From: Natrononativus amylolyticus
GTDB taxonomy: Archaea > Halobacteriota > Halobacteria > Halobacteriales > Natrialbaceae
Length of the DNA stretch: 64,000 bases
Direction of reading: 5' to 3'
Assembly (NCBI RefSeq): GCF_024362525.1
Contig: NZ_CP101459.1
Location: 704,155-768,154 of the forward strand
The position numbers and the translations under genes are program-made. Each line of letters opens with the position of its first letter. The stretch's first letter is position 1. Positions 35,464-44,682 of this stretch are shown piece by piece. Below the pieces are notes generated by a model. That model saw only the letters and a program-made list of their open reading frames with translations. It was not told the DNA's origin and did not search any database.

Positions 35464-35703
35464 TCACGGCGGGTCGGCGTCGAGCTGGGTCACAACGGGT
35501 GTGACGCCGCATTCGGTCACGGTACTTTCCTCGAGTAAATCGAGATGACAGTACCGGTTCTCTGTGAGTCCGACAGCCGTCTCGCGATTCATCGTCAGAA
35601 TCTGCGTGGCTGGCTGGGTTGGACTCACCTGGCGAGTCGACGCCTCGAGGTCGGCGGCGATCTGCTCGAGGCGTTGAGCCACCTCCCTCGGTGGGCGGCC
35701 CAC
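35464..35703 (-). CDS. 79-aa conserved-looking protein, element associated
   Basis: GTG start 5 nt after the stop of the gene upstream, indicating an operon. The N-terminus is helical (REVAQRLEQIAADLEASTRQ), followed by TMNRETAVGLTENRYCHLDLL. No domain recognised. The coding character is consistent and it is probably a partner of the Cys-containing protein encoded just before it; both look like integrated-element genes. Confidence 0.45.
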   Translation of the reverse strand: MGRPPREVAQRLEQIAADLEASTRQVSPTQPATQILTMNRETAVGLTENRYCHLDLLEESTVTECGVTPVVTQLDADPP

Positions 35704-35707
35704 TGGA

Positions 35708-36190
35708 TTATCGGCTATTGGCCACCTCTCTTGTTACTGAATCGGTAGTTTCACTCGCGAGGGTGGTGTCTCGAGTCCTGTCGGGTATAGCCGCTGGACG
35801 ACTCTCTGTGGGCGGACTCGAGGCGAGTATCTCTGGGTCGCTGGTGGCGAGGTCAGTGTCCGTTCGGAGTCGACAGCGCACCAGGAGCTCCTGACATCCA
35901 AGGGTGGGGTGGCGGATCGCTGTGGGGCTGCAATCGTCACAGGAGAGCCGATGGATCGTCCACCCGTTGCCGGCTGGCCGCGAGGCGAAAACGGTCGCGG
36001 TGTCGTCGTCGGTGAACTGGTGGGTGCAGTGCAGGCCGCGGGTCCCGACGGGGTGGCCACGAAGGGTTGTGGGGATTATTGTAGCCCTCCCTGGAAGCGG
36101 GTCACGAGTTCGAGTCGCCCGCGCGGGATCGGCCCCATGATGAGATCCGCGAGGTCGATCAATCGAACGGTCACTCTCGCGCCGTGATGG
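35708..36190 (-). pseudogene. Frameshifted Cys-pair protein from an integrated element
   Basis: The first part (ADLIMGPIPRGRLELVTRF) is read in one frame up to a stop at 36076, and the rest (RGHPVGTRGLHCTHQFTDDD; GWTIHRLSCDDCSPTAI; FPTLG-like HPTLGCQELLVRCR) in another. Joined, they resemble a haloarchaeal family I recall as DUF8112, found in plasmids and proviruses. The shift lies near 36078. Function unknown. A zinc site from HxxC and CxxC is possible. Confidence 0.45.
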
Positions 36191-36290
36191 CCGGCCCATG
36201 GCTTCGACCGACCCCCTGAGCCATCGTGATGTTCATCTGTGGTGCTTGTTAACAATAAGTATATGGTCTCGCACCCGCTATCTCGCGAAG

Positions 36291-37298
36291 ATGAGGGGAA
36301 CAGCAGACAGACGAGCGTTTCTACAGGCCGCGGGAGCGGTGTCGGCCGTCGGCCTGGCTGGGTGTATCGATTCACTGGACTCGTTGGCCGGAGACGGCGA
36401 GTATCCGAGCCAGTCACTGACTAACGTCGTGCCATACGACGAGGGTGGAGGATCGGACGTGATCGTCCGCCAGATCATGCCGATCGTGTCCGACGAACTC
36501 GGCGAAGACATCCAGATCGACAATATGCCCGGGGCGAGTGGACTACGGGGGGCTGGACACGTTATGAACGCGGAACCGGATGGCTACACGTTCCTCAAAA
36601 TCAACGTCCAACTCGCCTCGATCACGGCGATGATCAACCCTCCCGATTTCGAGTTCAGCGACCTGAAGGGGCTCTGTGTGGTGGGTGGGTCACCGCTTGC
36701 GGTAATCGCAAACCCCGACCTCGAACTTGAGGGGCTCCAGGACGCGATCGACCGGTATGAAAACGGAGAGCTTGACAACATCGGTGGGCTGGGTGCGATG
36801 TTCCTCGTCCAGGCGGTGATCCTGCGCGATCAGTACGGCCTCGACTGGAACAGCTATATCCAGTACGATGGCTCCGGCCCAGTCGTGCAAGCGGTCGCCT
36901 CCGGTGAGGTACCCCTCGGGATCGTCTCGGATGCGGCAGCCGAGGGCGCGATCGAGTCCGGTGATGTCGAGGGGGCAGTGGTCCTACACAGCTCCGGGAG
37001 CATCGCCATGCCAGAGACGGACACGATTACCGATCAGGGGTTCGACGACATGGACTTCGTCGGCGAGGCGACCCGGTGTACGTGGGTCCCACCCGAGACG
37101 CCCGAAGACCGAATCGAAACGCTCTCGGAGGCGATCCGGACGGGCATCGAAGCCGAGGAGACCCAGGAGTGGGCCGAAGAGAGCGGGAACCGTCTCGAGT
37201 GGGAACCTGCCGACCAGGCAGACGCGTACATGGAAGAAGTGTGGGAAGAGGTGCCCGAGCGGATCGATATCGACGAACTCAGAGAGGAGGCTGAATAA
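36291..37298 (+). CDS. TctC-like substrate-binding lipoprotein (tripartite tricarboxylate transporter)
   Basis: 335 residues from ATG 36291. The Tat/lipobox signal RRAFLQAAGAVSAVGLAGC anchors it outside the membrane. SLTNVVPYDEGGGSDVIVRQ and IQIDNMPGASGLRGAG are the Bug/TctC ligand-binding motifs; NAEPDGYTFLKIN follows. TATA-like gtatatgg lies about 27 bp upstream of the start. It binds a di- or tricarboxylate and delivers it to TctA/TctB, encoded 1.3 kb downstream after an oppositely oriented CoA-transferase gene. Confidence 0.9.
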   Translation: MRGTADRRAFLQAAGAVSAVGLAGCIDSLDSLAGDGEYPSQSLTNVVPYDEGGGSDVIVRQIMPIVSDELGEDIQIDNMPGASGLRGAGHVMNAEPDGYTFLKINVQLASITAMINPPDFEFSDLKGLCVVGGSPLAVIANPDLELEGLQDAIDRYENGELDNIGGLGAMFLVQAVILRDQYGLDWNSYIQYDGSGPVVQAVASGEVPLGIVSDAAAEGAIESGDVEGAVVLHSSGSIAMPETDTITDQGFDDMDFVGEATRCTWVPPETPEDRIETLSEAIRTGIEAEETQEWAEESGNRLEWEPADQADAYMEEVWEEVPERIDIDELREEAE

Positions 37299-37318
37299 CT
37301 GGAGGACATCGACCGTCC

Positions 37319-38518
37319 CTAGATCACGCCGGCATCCGCGAGCGCATCGATCTCGTCCGTGGAGTACCCCAACTCCGCCAGGACGCGTTCGGTGTCCGCG
37401 CCGAGTTCGGGTGGGTCGGTCGACTCGATGCGATCGAACCCCGTCGACACCCCAGGATAGCGCGGAACGGCGATCGATTTGCGTGGGCCCTCGGCGGTCG
37501 TGATCTCCGTGAGTGCATCCGTTGCCTGGAGATGCGGGTCGTCGATCACGGCCGCGACATCGTTGATCGAGGCGACCGGCACGCCTGCATCACGGAGCCG
37601 ATCGATCACGTCCTCAGCGTCGTAGTCGCCTACCACGTCCGCCAGGATCGCGTCGAGGTCGTCGTCGTGCTCGCGTCGGGCCGCGAGCGTCTCGAATCGA
37701 TCGTCAGAGACCAGTGATTCGACCTCGAGCGCCTCACAGAGCCGTTCCCACTGTCGCTGTGAGGACGGCCCGATGAACACCCAGCCGTCCGCTGCTTCGT
37801 AGGCGTTGTACGGAGCCCAGTTGCGGTGGCTGGCACCCATCGGCTCCGGAATCTCCTCGTACGTCCCCGTAAACGCCAGCCAGTAGCCCATCAGCGAGAC
37901 CGTACTTTCGAACAACGACGCGGTGATATGCTGGCCCGTGCCGGTGAACTCGCGCTGGCGAAGCGCTCCAAGGATCGAGATCGCCCCGTACAGTGAGGCG
38001 GCCATATCCGCAACGCTCGTCCCCGACCGCACCGGGGGCTGGCCTGGATGGCCAGTGACACTCATGAGCCCGCTCAGCGCCTCTGCGACCGGGTCGAGCG
38101 CCGGATACTCTTCGTACGGGCCTTCGTTGAACCCCTTGATCGAACAGTAGACGAGCGCCGGATTGTGGTCCCTGAGGTCGTCGTAGCCGATGCCAAGCCG
38201 GTCTGCAGTGCCGGGAGCGTAGTTTTCGATGACGACGTCGGCCTGGGCGACCAACTCTTCGAAAATCGCCCTGCCATCGTCGTGTTTGAGATCGACCGTG
38301 ACGCTGGATTTGTCTCGATTCAGGTAGTTGAACGAACTGTTGCCGAGATCGCTCGAGTCGCGCACGAGGTCGCCACCGGTGCTCCGGTTTTCTATTTTGA
38401 TGACGTCCGCGCCCAGATCAGCGAGGACCAGACTGCAAAACGGTCCGGCGACGATGTGGCCGAGTTCGAGCACGGTGATATCCGACAGCGGTCGTGGGAT
38501 GTCTGTCTCTGTGCCCAT
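37319..38518 (-). CDS. Class III CoA-transferase (CaiB/BaiF family)
   Basis: 399 residues from ATG 38518. LSDITVLELGHIVAGPFCSLVLADLGADVIKIE is the family opening (only part needed: HIVAGPFCSLVLADLGA). LNRDKSSVTVDLKHDDGR, VVIENYAPGTADRLGIGY with the catalytic Asp expected after YCSIKGF... follow. These enzymes move CoA between carboxylic acids. It lies between tctC (convergent, 20 bp) and tctB (divergent), and so probably activates the acid that the transporter imports. Confidence 0.85.
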   Translation of the reverse strand: MGTETDIPRPLSDITVLELGHIVAGPFCSLVLADLGADVIKIENRSTGGDLVRDSSDLGNSSFNYLNRDKSSVTVDLKHDDGRAIFEELVAQADVVIENYAPGTADRLGIGYDDLRDHNPALVYCSIKGFNEGPYEEYPALDPVAEALSGLMSVTGHPGQPPVRSGTSVADMAASLYGAISILGALRQREFTGTGQHITASLFESTVSLMGYWLAFTGTYEEIPEPMGASHRNWAPYNAYEAADGWVFIGPSSQRQWERLCEALEVESLVSDDRFETLAARREHDDDLDAILADVVGDYDAEDVIDRLRDAGVPVASINDVAAVIDDPHLQATDALTEITTAEGPRKSIAVPRYPGVSTGFDRIESTDPPELGADTERVLAELGYSTDEIDALADAGVI

Positions 38519-38651
38519 ACGTCGTCTGGTGCGTCGATCACCAATACTGTGTCTATTACTCACACCCCGCTCTGTGAAGCGGGCGATGTGGCGGCGAGAC
38601 GAGGAGTAGGGGAGCGTAAGATATAATCTCACAGCCCCTGATTCGAGGGTA

Positions 38652-39218
38652 ATGCGTCTGTTGCGCTGGGAACTCACGTCCGAGCACGGACTTCTCCTTA
38701 CGTTGTTCGTCATCTCGGCGTACATGCTCGTCGAGTCCTTCTCGTTTGGCTCGCGAACTGCGGCGTTGTTTCCCCAGCTGACGGCCGTCGCCACCCTGCT
38801 CTGTGTACTGCTGTTACTCCTCCAGAACTACCTTCCGGAACCCCTGCGGCTGGCAGTTGCAGAACCCGTCGACATCTTCGGTGGGACGAGCGACGAGGAA
38901 CGTGACCCCCCCGCCGAGCAACCAGGGGACCGAACCCAGCCCGATCCCGACACGGCCACCTCCGGTGGCGATCCAGCGCCAGCGGCAGCACGCCCGCTCG
39001 ACGAAACGTCGTTTACACTCCTTGCGATCGTCGCGTACGTGGGGGGCTCATATCTGATCGGGATGCTGTGGGCGACGCCGCTGTTCGTCGCCGGCTACGC
39101 CGCGTGGTTCCGGCTGGGGGTGGTGCGTATCGTCGGTCTCTCCGTCCTCTCGTTCGTGATCGTCCTCTTCTTCCTGATATTACTCAACACGCCGGTTCTC
39201 AGAGGGGTGCTCACGTGA
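38652..39218 (+). CDS. TctB-like small membrane subunit
   Basis: 188 residues with four hydrophobic segments (about 14-26, 34-55, 117-135 and 150-180). An acidic, Pro-rich hydrophilic insert lies at about 75-112 in the middle of the protein and is long for the family. TATA-like taagatataatc is about 27 bp upstream. Followed by tctA after 40 bp. Known role: small subunit of the tripartite tricarboxylate transporter. Confidence 0.75.
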   Translation: MRLLRWELTSEHGLLLTLFVISAYMLVESFSFGSRTAALFPQLTAVATLLCVLLLLLQNYLPEPLRLAVAEPVDIFGGTSDEERDPPAEQPGDRTQPDPDTATSGGDPAPAAARPLDETSFTLLAIVAYVGGSYLIGMLWATPLFVAGYAAWFRLGVVRIVGLSVLSFVIVLFFLILLNTPVLRGVLT

Positions 39219-39258
39219 GCGAGCGTCGACCCGCAGACGCCCGTTCAGGGGTGGGCGG

Positions 39259-40776
39259 ATGATCTCGTCGGTCGCGGTTATCGGTCTCATCTCCGAAGCG
39301 CTCCTCGAGGCGATCGGCCTCATCGCCCGCCCCGAGACACTGATGTGGATCGTCGTCGGGATCTGTCTGGGAATCGTCGTCGGCGCACTGCCCGGGCTGG
39401 GACCGCCGCTCGGGATGGCGATCTTACTGCCGTTGACGCTGCCGCTGTCGGGCACGGATGCGATCATCTTCCTCGTGAGCATCTACAGCGGCTCGATGTA
39501 CGGTGGAAGCATCGCTGCGATCCTGGTCAACGTTCCCGGGACGCCCGCGTCGGCGGCGACGACGTTCGACGGCTATCCCCTCTCGAAATCGGGGCGGGCG
39601 ATGGACGCCCTGACGATGTCGGCATCCGCCTCCGCGTTTGCGGGACTGTTCACCGTCGTGCTCTTGATTCTGCTCTCGCCGGTGTTGATCGGCGTTGTCC
39701 TCTCGTTTGGCTCGCCCGAGTATTTCCTGGTGGCGATCCTCGGCCTGTCGATGATCACCATCGTCTCACAGGGCTCGATCGTCAAAGGGTTCGCCGCCGG
39801 CGCGTTCGGCCTGTTGTTGACGACGATCGGCATCGCCCCGATGACGCCGGAGCTCAGGTATACGTTCGGTCAGACCGCGCTGTACGACGGCCTCTCGTTC
39901 ATCGCGGTGATGCTCGGTCTCTTTGCCATCGCAGAGATGCTCAACCTCGCGGCGAAACCGGGTGGGATCACCGACACCGAGTTCGAACTCAGCGGCAACA
40001 TGTTCTCGGGTGTCCGCTCGACGCTCAGCAGACCGGTCCTGGTGTTCAAATCGGGGTTTCTCGGGATGGCGATCGGGGCGATCCCCGGCTCGGGTGCGGC
40101 CGTCTCGAACTTCGTAGCCTACGCCGAGGCGATCCGCAGCTCTGCGACACCCGAGCTGTTCGGGGAGGGTAACGCCGAGGGCGTGATCGCCGCAGAGGCC
40201 TCGAACAACGGCACCGTCGGCGGCTCGCTGATCCCGACGCTGTCGTTCGGCATCCCCGGCAGCGGATCGACGGCCGTGCTCCTCGGTGGCCTGTTGATGC
40301 ACGGACTTCGCCCCGGTCCCGACCTGTTCAGCTCACAACTGGCGATCACCTACAGCATCTTTCTCGCGTTACTCATCGGCAATCTTCTGATCCTCGGGCT
40401 CGGCGTCGTCTTCGTCGTGCGACTGAGCTACATCACCCGCGTCGATACCAACGTGATCATCCCGATCATCGTCGTGTTCTCGGTCGTCGGCGGTCTCGCC
40501 GTCCGCAACAACTGGGCTGACGTCGCAACCCTGCTCGTCCTCGGGGTGATTGGCTACTATATGTACAAACACGACTATTCGATCATCGCCCTCGTGTTGG
40601 GCGTCGTCTTGGGGCCGATCGCCGAGGAGAACTTCCACCGCTCGCTCGCCCTCTCGGATGGCTCGTTTCTGATCTTCGTTACCCGCCCCATCTCGATTCT
40701 GCTGGTGGTGCTGACGCTGGCGGTGCTGTTGGGTCCCCTGGTGAAAGCCTATCGGACCAGCGGCTCGAGCGCCTGA
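39259..40776 (+). CDS. TctA large membrane subunit
   Basis: 505 residues. GIVVGALPGLGPPLGMAILLP and YSGSMYGGSIAAILVNVPGTP are the conserved TctA signatures (PGLG and YGGS motifs), repeated in inverted form later as MAIGAIPGSGAAVSNF and PTLSFGIPGSGSTAVLLGG. About 11-12 helices. With the TctC protein at 36291 and the TctB protein just upstream it makes a sodium- or proton-driven carboxylate importer. Confidence 0.9.
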   Translation: MISSVAVIGLISEALLEAIGLIARPETLMWIVVGICLGIVVGALPGLGPPLGMAILLPLTLPLSGTDAIIFLVSIYSGSMYGGSIAAILVNVPGTPASAATTFDGYPLSKSGRAMDALTMSASASAFAGLFTVVLLILLSPVLIGVVLSFGSPEYFLVAILGLSMITIVSQGSIVKGFAAGAFGLLLTTIGIAPMTPELRYTFGQTALYDGLSFIAVMLGLFAIAEMLNLAAKPGGITDTEFELSGNMFSGVRSTLSRPVLVFKSGFLGMAIGAIPGSGAAVSNFVAYAEAIRSSATPELFGEGNAEGVIAAEASNNGTVGGSLIPTLSFGIPGSGSTAVLLGGLLMHGLRPGPDLFSSQLAITYSIFLALLIGNLLILGLGVVFVVRLSYITRVDTNVIIPIIVVFSVVGGLAVRNNWADVATLLVLGVIGYYMYKHDYSIIALVLGVVLGPIAEENFHRSLALSDGSFLIFVTRPISILLVVLTLAVLLGPLVKAYRTSGSSA

Positions 40777-40830
40777 CACGCTGTCACCCCCTCGAAAGAC
40801 TTCTCACCCCCGAGCGCCCCACCGTCAGGT

Positions 40831-41928
40831 ATGCAGCTACTCGATGCGACCGTCCGCGAGGGGGCCCAGCGCTCGTCGGTCACGTACTCGGTCGAGCAGA
40901 AAGTCGCCGTCGCAGAGGCACTCGACGACCTCGGCGTCTCGTTCATCCAACTGGGGTTTCCGATTGTGGGTGACGAGACCGCGGAGGCGGCGGCTCGACT
41001 GGACACCGAGGCACAACTCACCGGCATCGCACGAGCCGTCGAGGGGGACATCGACGCCGCCGCCGCCGCCGACCTCGACGTGATCGAGGTGAGTGCCCCG
41101 ACCAGCCGCCTCCAGCGAGAGCGGCTTCTCGGAGCGACGAAGGCGGAGCTGAAAGAAACGGTCGTCGACGCACTCGAGTATGCGGCCGAGACGGGCCTGG
41201 AGGTCCACTTCGGAGCGATGGACGGCTTCCGGACCGAACCGGCGTTCCTCGCCGACCTCGCGCGGCTCGTTACGCCGTACACCGACTGGGTTACGGTCGC
41301 AGACACCGTCGGCAGCTGTCTCCCCGAGCGGGTAACCGAAACGCTCGACGCCCTCGAGGCAGTCGACGGCGAGTTCGAAATCGGAGTCCACTTCCACGAC
41401 GACCTCGGGTTGGCGACGGCGAACGCGTTGCTGGCGGCCCGGCGGGGGGTCGGCAAGGTCGACGTCACGGTCGGCGGGGTCGGCGAACGGGCCGGCAACA
41501 CCCCGCTCGAGGAGCTGGTCATCGCCGCCGAGCTCGCGGGCGATGTCCCCCTCGATGTCGAGCCCGCGCGCGTGATCCCGGCTGCGACACAGATCCTCGA
41601 CGAACTCGACGAACCCGTTTCGAGCGGGAAACCGGTGATCGGGGCGGGCGTGTTCGAACACGAATCCGGGATGCATACGGCCGCGATGCTCGACGAGCCG
41701 GCGACCTTCGAGCCGTTCGAGCCGGCGCGATTCGGGGGCGACCGCCGGCTGCTGTTCGGCTCTGCGAGCGGCCGCGGTGCCGCGCGGCGCCTCCTCGAGC
41801 GGGCGGGCGTCGACCCCACGCCGGAACGAATCGAGGCGGTGCTCACCGAGTTGCACGCCACGGAGACCGCTCTCGAACTCGAGGAGGCGGTTCGTCTCGC
41901 AGAACGCGTCGTCGAGACCGACTCGTAG
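40831..41928 (+). CDS. LeuA/homocitrate-synthase-like (DRE-TIM) enzyme
   Basis: 365 residues. LLDATVREGAQRSSVTYS is a variant of DTTLRDGEQ with its catalytic Arg-Glu pair. HFHDDLGLATANALLAA supplies metal-binding His residues, and VTVGGVGERAGNTPLEEL is the family signature. The C-terminal LeuA regulatory domain is missing, so it is of the short homocitrate/citramalate type or a lyase. It follows tctA by 54 bp in the same direction. Either it makes or cleaves a branched or hydroxylated tricarboxylate. A 49-bp piece resembling codons ~289-307 recurs at 42398. Confidence 0.8.
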   Translation: MQLLDATVREGAQRSSVTYSVEQKVAVAEALDDLGVSFIQLGFPIVGDETAEAAARLDTEAQLTGIARAVEGDIDAAAAADLDVIEVSAPTSRLQRERLLGATKAELKETVVDALEYAAETGLEVHFGAMDGFRTEPAFLADLARLVTPYTDWVTVADTVGSCLPERVTETLDALEAVDGEFEIGVHFHDDLGLATANALLAARRGVGKVDVTVGGVGERAGNTPLEELVIAAELAGDVPLDVEPARVIPAATQILDELDEPVSSGKPVIGAGVFEHESGMHTAAMLDEPATFEPFEPARFGGDRRLLFGSASGRGAARRLLERAGVDPTPERIEAVLTELHATETALELEEAVRLAERVVETDS

Positions 41929-42135
41929 CCGGCGAAGCGACCGCTCCGAGCGACCGACCCACCCCACGGGGACACCGGATCGATATCGCCGGAACGCGGC
42001 CATCCTGTTCACAGCCAGGACCCGTTCACGCTCGGCATGGACACAGACCGCCCCCGGCTAATCGTCAGCGACGAACTCCATCCGTTCGGCGACGAGCAAC
42101 CACAGTTCGAACGAGAGGACGCAGCGCTGAGAGTG

Positions 42136-42393
42136 TTATTCGACGTTCTCTGGACGGATTCCGAGATACGAGACGAGTGTACTGGCAGCATCGTCGACAA
42201 CGTCCTCGTAGAGGACCCCAAGTTCACGGTCGATCGCATCGGGACCAAGCGACAGCACTGCCCAGGGAAGACTCGAACTCTCCTCCAGAAGCCGCCCTCG
42301 ATCACCTCCTCGGTCTCAATCGGGATTCTGTTTTCATACCACGTTTTCGTGGACGGGGCGAGTACGAGATACTGTTCGCCCTGGAACGGCATT
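42136..42393 (-). pseudogene. PemK/MazF-like toxin remnant
   Basis: Translated on the minus strand it gives EMPFQGEQYLVLAPSTKTWY ... EEVIEGG, then in another frame ESSSLPWAVLSLGPDAIDRE ... LVSYLGIRPENVE and a stop. This is the toxin at 34203-34553 minus its first 28 residues, with a one-base loss near 42294. The 5' end is joined to foreign DNA at 42394. Confidence 0.75.
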
Positions 42394-42397
42394 TCTG

Positions 42398-42446
42398 CGA
42401 GCCGGCGACCTTCGAGCCGGCGCGGTTCGGGGGCGACCACCGGCTG
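42398..42446. repeat. 49-bp copy of part of the LeuA-like gene
   Basis: Matches 41695-41751 closely apart from a 9-bp deletion (ttcgagccg) and two or three base changes. It sits exactly at the junction between the PemK remnant and the HNH remnant, so it may be filler DNA from a break repair event. Confidence 0.65.
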
Positions 42447-42651
42447 TGGATCGCGTCGTGACAGGACCGACAGAGCGTGAGCAGGTTCGCGAACTTGTGG
42501 CCGCCACCCTGGCTGATCGGGTGGCTGTGGTGGGCGTGGAGCTCCGTGTCCCCACGTGGCCCCCAGTCGCGTGACAGGCCTGGCAGGTGTAGCCGTCGCG
42601 TCGGTAGATGCGCCTGCGACGGCGGTCCCAGTCGGATGGATAGCCAGCCAT
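42438..42651 (-). pseudogene. HNH endonuclease gene, frameshifted
   Basis: ATG at 42651 gives MAGYPSDWDRRRRRIYRRDG and YTCQACHATGG; after a one-base loss in a G/C run near 42552 the frame changes to PRGDTELHAHHSHPISQGG and NLLTLCRSCHDAIHS. Together they form a standard haloarchaeal HNH nuclease with CxxC...HH...CxxCH. The 3' end runs into the 42398 repeat. Confidence 0.7.
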
Positions 42652-42832
42652 CGGTGTCACGCTCCCACACGAGGGGGTGAATAGCTGGCATCGACTGTGT
42701 CGCTCTCGTAAACCCGGCGCCGACGAAGCACACGCCGTAACGGGTCCGACCGGGTCTTAGCTCCGATAGTGACCTGATGAAGTCGTCTCCTTTCAGTTCG
42801 TGAGCCGGATTCGGAGTGACTGTGGAGAGAGG

Positions 42833-43330
42833 TCACTCAGGACAGACACATTTGTGGCGGAGGGAGGCGTACTCCAGTACGTACTGGTGGACCGCGTCGG
42901 CGAGCGAGAGCATCGCGTCGGCCTGTTCGGCACTGGCGACGGTCTCGCGATAGTACACCTCGGCACGGTTTTGCTTCCAGAGTTGTGTCAGCCGGTCGGC
43001 GAACGACTGGCTGCACAGATTCACCGCTGCAGCCTGCTGGTAGACGGCCGTGTGTTCGTAACGGAGGTCTTCGCCCGCGACGTGGTTTCGATGAAGCAGA
43101 TAGAACTGAATGGTGCGTTCGACGGCGACGAACGACGCCTCGATCACCACCGTGTAGTAGCCGTTCTGCTCGCGGAGCGTGTGCGCCGCCTCGAGGAGTC
43201 GACACGCTTTGCGGAGTTGGACGAGCGCGGTCTCGGAAACGTCCAGGTGGGATTCGCTTTTTTGGCCGCGGGTCTCCTGGAACGCTCGTTCGGCGTCGGT
43301 GAGCGCCGCCTCCGCGTAGCTCCTATCCAT
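42833..43330 (-). CDS. HEPN-type partner of an MNT/HEPN pair
   Basis: 165 residues, all helical (ALTDAERAFQET, ALVQLRKACRLLEAA, VVIEASFVAVERTIQFYLL). It overlaps the nucleotidyltransferase gene by 8 bp. In HEPN toxins the active site is R-x4-6-H; here the matching stretch reads NRAEVYYRETV, with Tyr in place of His, and the paralogue at 58 kb reads NRSESYYRTGV. That suggests a variant or dead ribonuclease. Ends in CVCPE. Confidence 0.75.
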   Translation of the reverse strand: MDRSYAEAALTDAERAFQETRGQKSESHLDVSETALVQLRKACRLLEAAHTLREQNGYYTVVIEASFVAVERTIQFYLLHRNHVAGEDLRYEHTAVYQQAAAVNLCSQSFADRLTQLWKQNRAEVYYRETVASAEQADAMLSLADAVHQYVLEYASLRHKCVCPE

Positions 43331-43994
43331 TCGTCAACACCTCCTCTTTGAGTTGTGTGAGCGCCTCGGAGCCGGTGAGCGTCAGCCCGGTGGCGAAAAT
43401 TTCGCGCAATCGCTCCCCGTATCGGTGTGCGCTCTCGACGGATTCGGCGAGTACGTGGAACTTGTAGCGGTCACCGTCGAAGGGGTTGTCGTTTAACTCG
43501 GCCGTGATCTCGTCGGCGGTTCGCTGGGCCGACGCCTGTGGCCCGTCGACGAGAACGAAACAGTCGATATCGCTCCGTCGGTCGGCCTCGCCGCGTGCAA
43601 CGCTGCCAAAGAGGACGCTCCCATGGAGATCGAGCTGGTCGGTCAGTCTCGTCTGGAGTTCGCGAACAGGTGCGTGAAACTCGGGTTGGGGAATCTGGAT
43701 GATCGGATCCTCGGGCTTGGTGAGTCGGCGTCGATCGATACTCACGAGCTTTTTCCGTCCCGTGTGTTCGATCTCGACGAACCCCACTGCCTCGAGGTCG
43801 TCAACTGCTGCGGAGATGCTTCGGTGGGGATGGTCCGTCGCCCGACCCAGATCACGGATCCCAAACGACGTCTGGGGGTTGTCGACGAGGACTGCGAGAA
43901 CGTCCCCGGTGCAGCGATGACTGAAAAGGCCGCTGGCCGGCACCGGAACTGGCAGCTCGAGTGCGGCGCCTGTCTGGATAGTTTTACTGTCCAT
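43323..43994 (-). CDS. MNT nucleotidyltransferase with N-terminal winged helix (antitoxin)
   Basis: 223 residues from ATG 43994. Residues ~25-90 form a winged helix (CTGDVLAVLVDNP; DLGRATDHPHRSISAAVDDLE). The nucleotidyltransferase core is GSVLFGSVARGEADRRSDID at about 125-144 (GS at 130-131; Asp 142 and 144). Known MNT proteins AMPylate their HEPN toxin. The fused winged helix makes it able to control its own operon. A perfect palindrome lies directly before the start codon. Confidence 0.85.
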   Translation of the reverse strand: MDSKTIQTGAALELPVPVPASGLFSHRCTGDVLAVLVDNPQTSFGIRDLGRATDHPHRSISAAVDDLEAVGFVEIEHTGRKKLVSIDRRRLTKPEDPIIQIPQPEFHAPVRELQTRLTDQLDLHGSVLFGSVARGEADRRSDIDCFVLVDGPQASAQRTADEITAELNDNPFDGDRYKFHVLAESVESAHRYGERLREIFATGLTLTGSEALTQLKEEVLTNG

Positions 43995-44011
43995 GGGGAG
44001 TATTTCTCCCC
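43995..44011. promoter_or_regulatory. 6-5-6 palindrome directly before the MNT gene
   Basis: GGGGAGTATTTCTCCCC begins at the base next to the ATG (43994). A TATA-like ctatttaca follows upstream at about 44014-44022. A site of the same geometry precedes the second MNT gene (55541-55557). Confidence 0.6.
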
Positions 44012-44166
44012 AGACTGTAAATAGCTCACGGGTGTGGTGGCTGAGAGACGATTTCTGAGAGGTCTCGGGATAATGATGGTTTCCTCTCGGTGGATGGGGC
44101 GGTAGAGGATTGCCGATCGGAGTACCAACCAACAGTTATTTCAAATATACATTTTTACGTGTTGTC

Positions 44167-44583
44167 ATGAGATGGTCGTGGGCCGTCACTGTTGGGTGTA
44201 TTGTGTTGCTTGTCGCGATGGCCGGAGGGGGTGCTGCAGAGTTCGGACAGACGGATCAGGAGCCTCTCGAAGGGATTTCGCTCGGGAATCCAACCGAGGC
44301 GGGGGTGGGATCTGAAGACAGCGTAGAGTTGGCACAGGAAACGGCACAGCTGTTCGGGTACCGCGGGATGGATGACGTTTCGTATTTCTTTGCAGAGGAT
44401 GGAACGGCATACCTCGTTGTCTCGGACGGTGAAATCGGTGAGGGACACGCGACGATTTACGGGGAGGTTCTTATCGAGAGTGATGATTCTGATGTCGGTA
44501 TCCTCGTTGCCGAATCTGCGACGGTAGAGACAACCGGTGAGCGAGTTACGTTCAGTACTGCCGTTCTCTTCGTCCTCTGCTAG
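44167..44583 (+). CDS. Exported small protein, unknown function
   Basis: 138 residues. Signal peptide VTVGCIVLLVAMAGGGAAE, then an acidic domain (ELAQETAQLFGYRGMDDVSYF; GEGHATIYGEVLIESDDSDV). The last ten residues (STAVLFVLC) look like read-through into unrelated DNA, so the true C-terminus may have been cut by the duplicated block that starts near 44683. No family recognised. Confidence 0.5.
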   Translation: MRWSWAVTVGCIVLLVAMAGGGAAEFGQTDQEPLEGISLGNPTEAGVGSEDSVELAQETAQLFGYRGMDDVSYFFAEDGTAYLVVSDGEIGEGHATIYGEVLIESDDSDVGILVAESATVETTGERVTFSTAVLFVLC

Positions 44584-44682
44584 GGGTTGGCCGTCTTCCG
44601 AGCGATCTGATCTCTCGACCTTGCAAACCCGATCGCTATGTGTCCCGACGAGGTTCTCGGCGCCAATCTCGAGTGAGAAACG

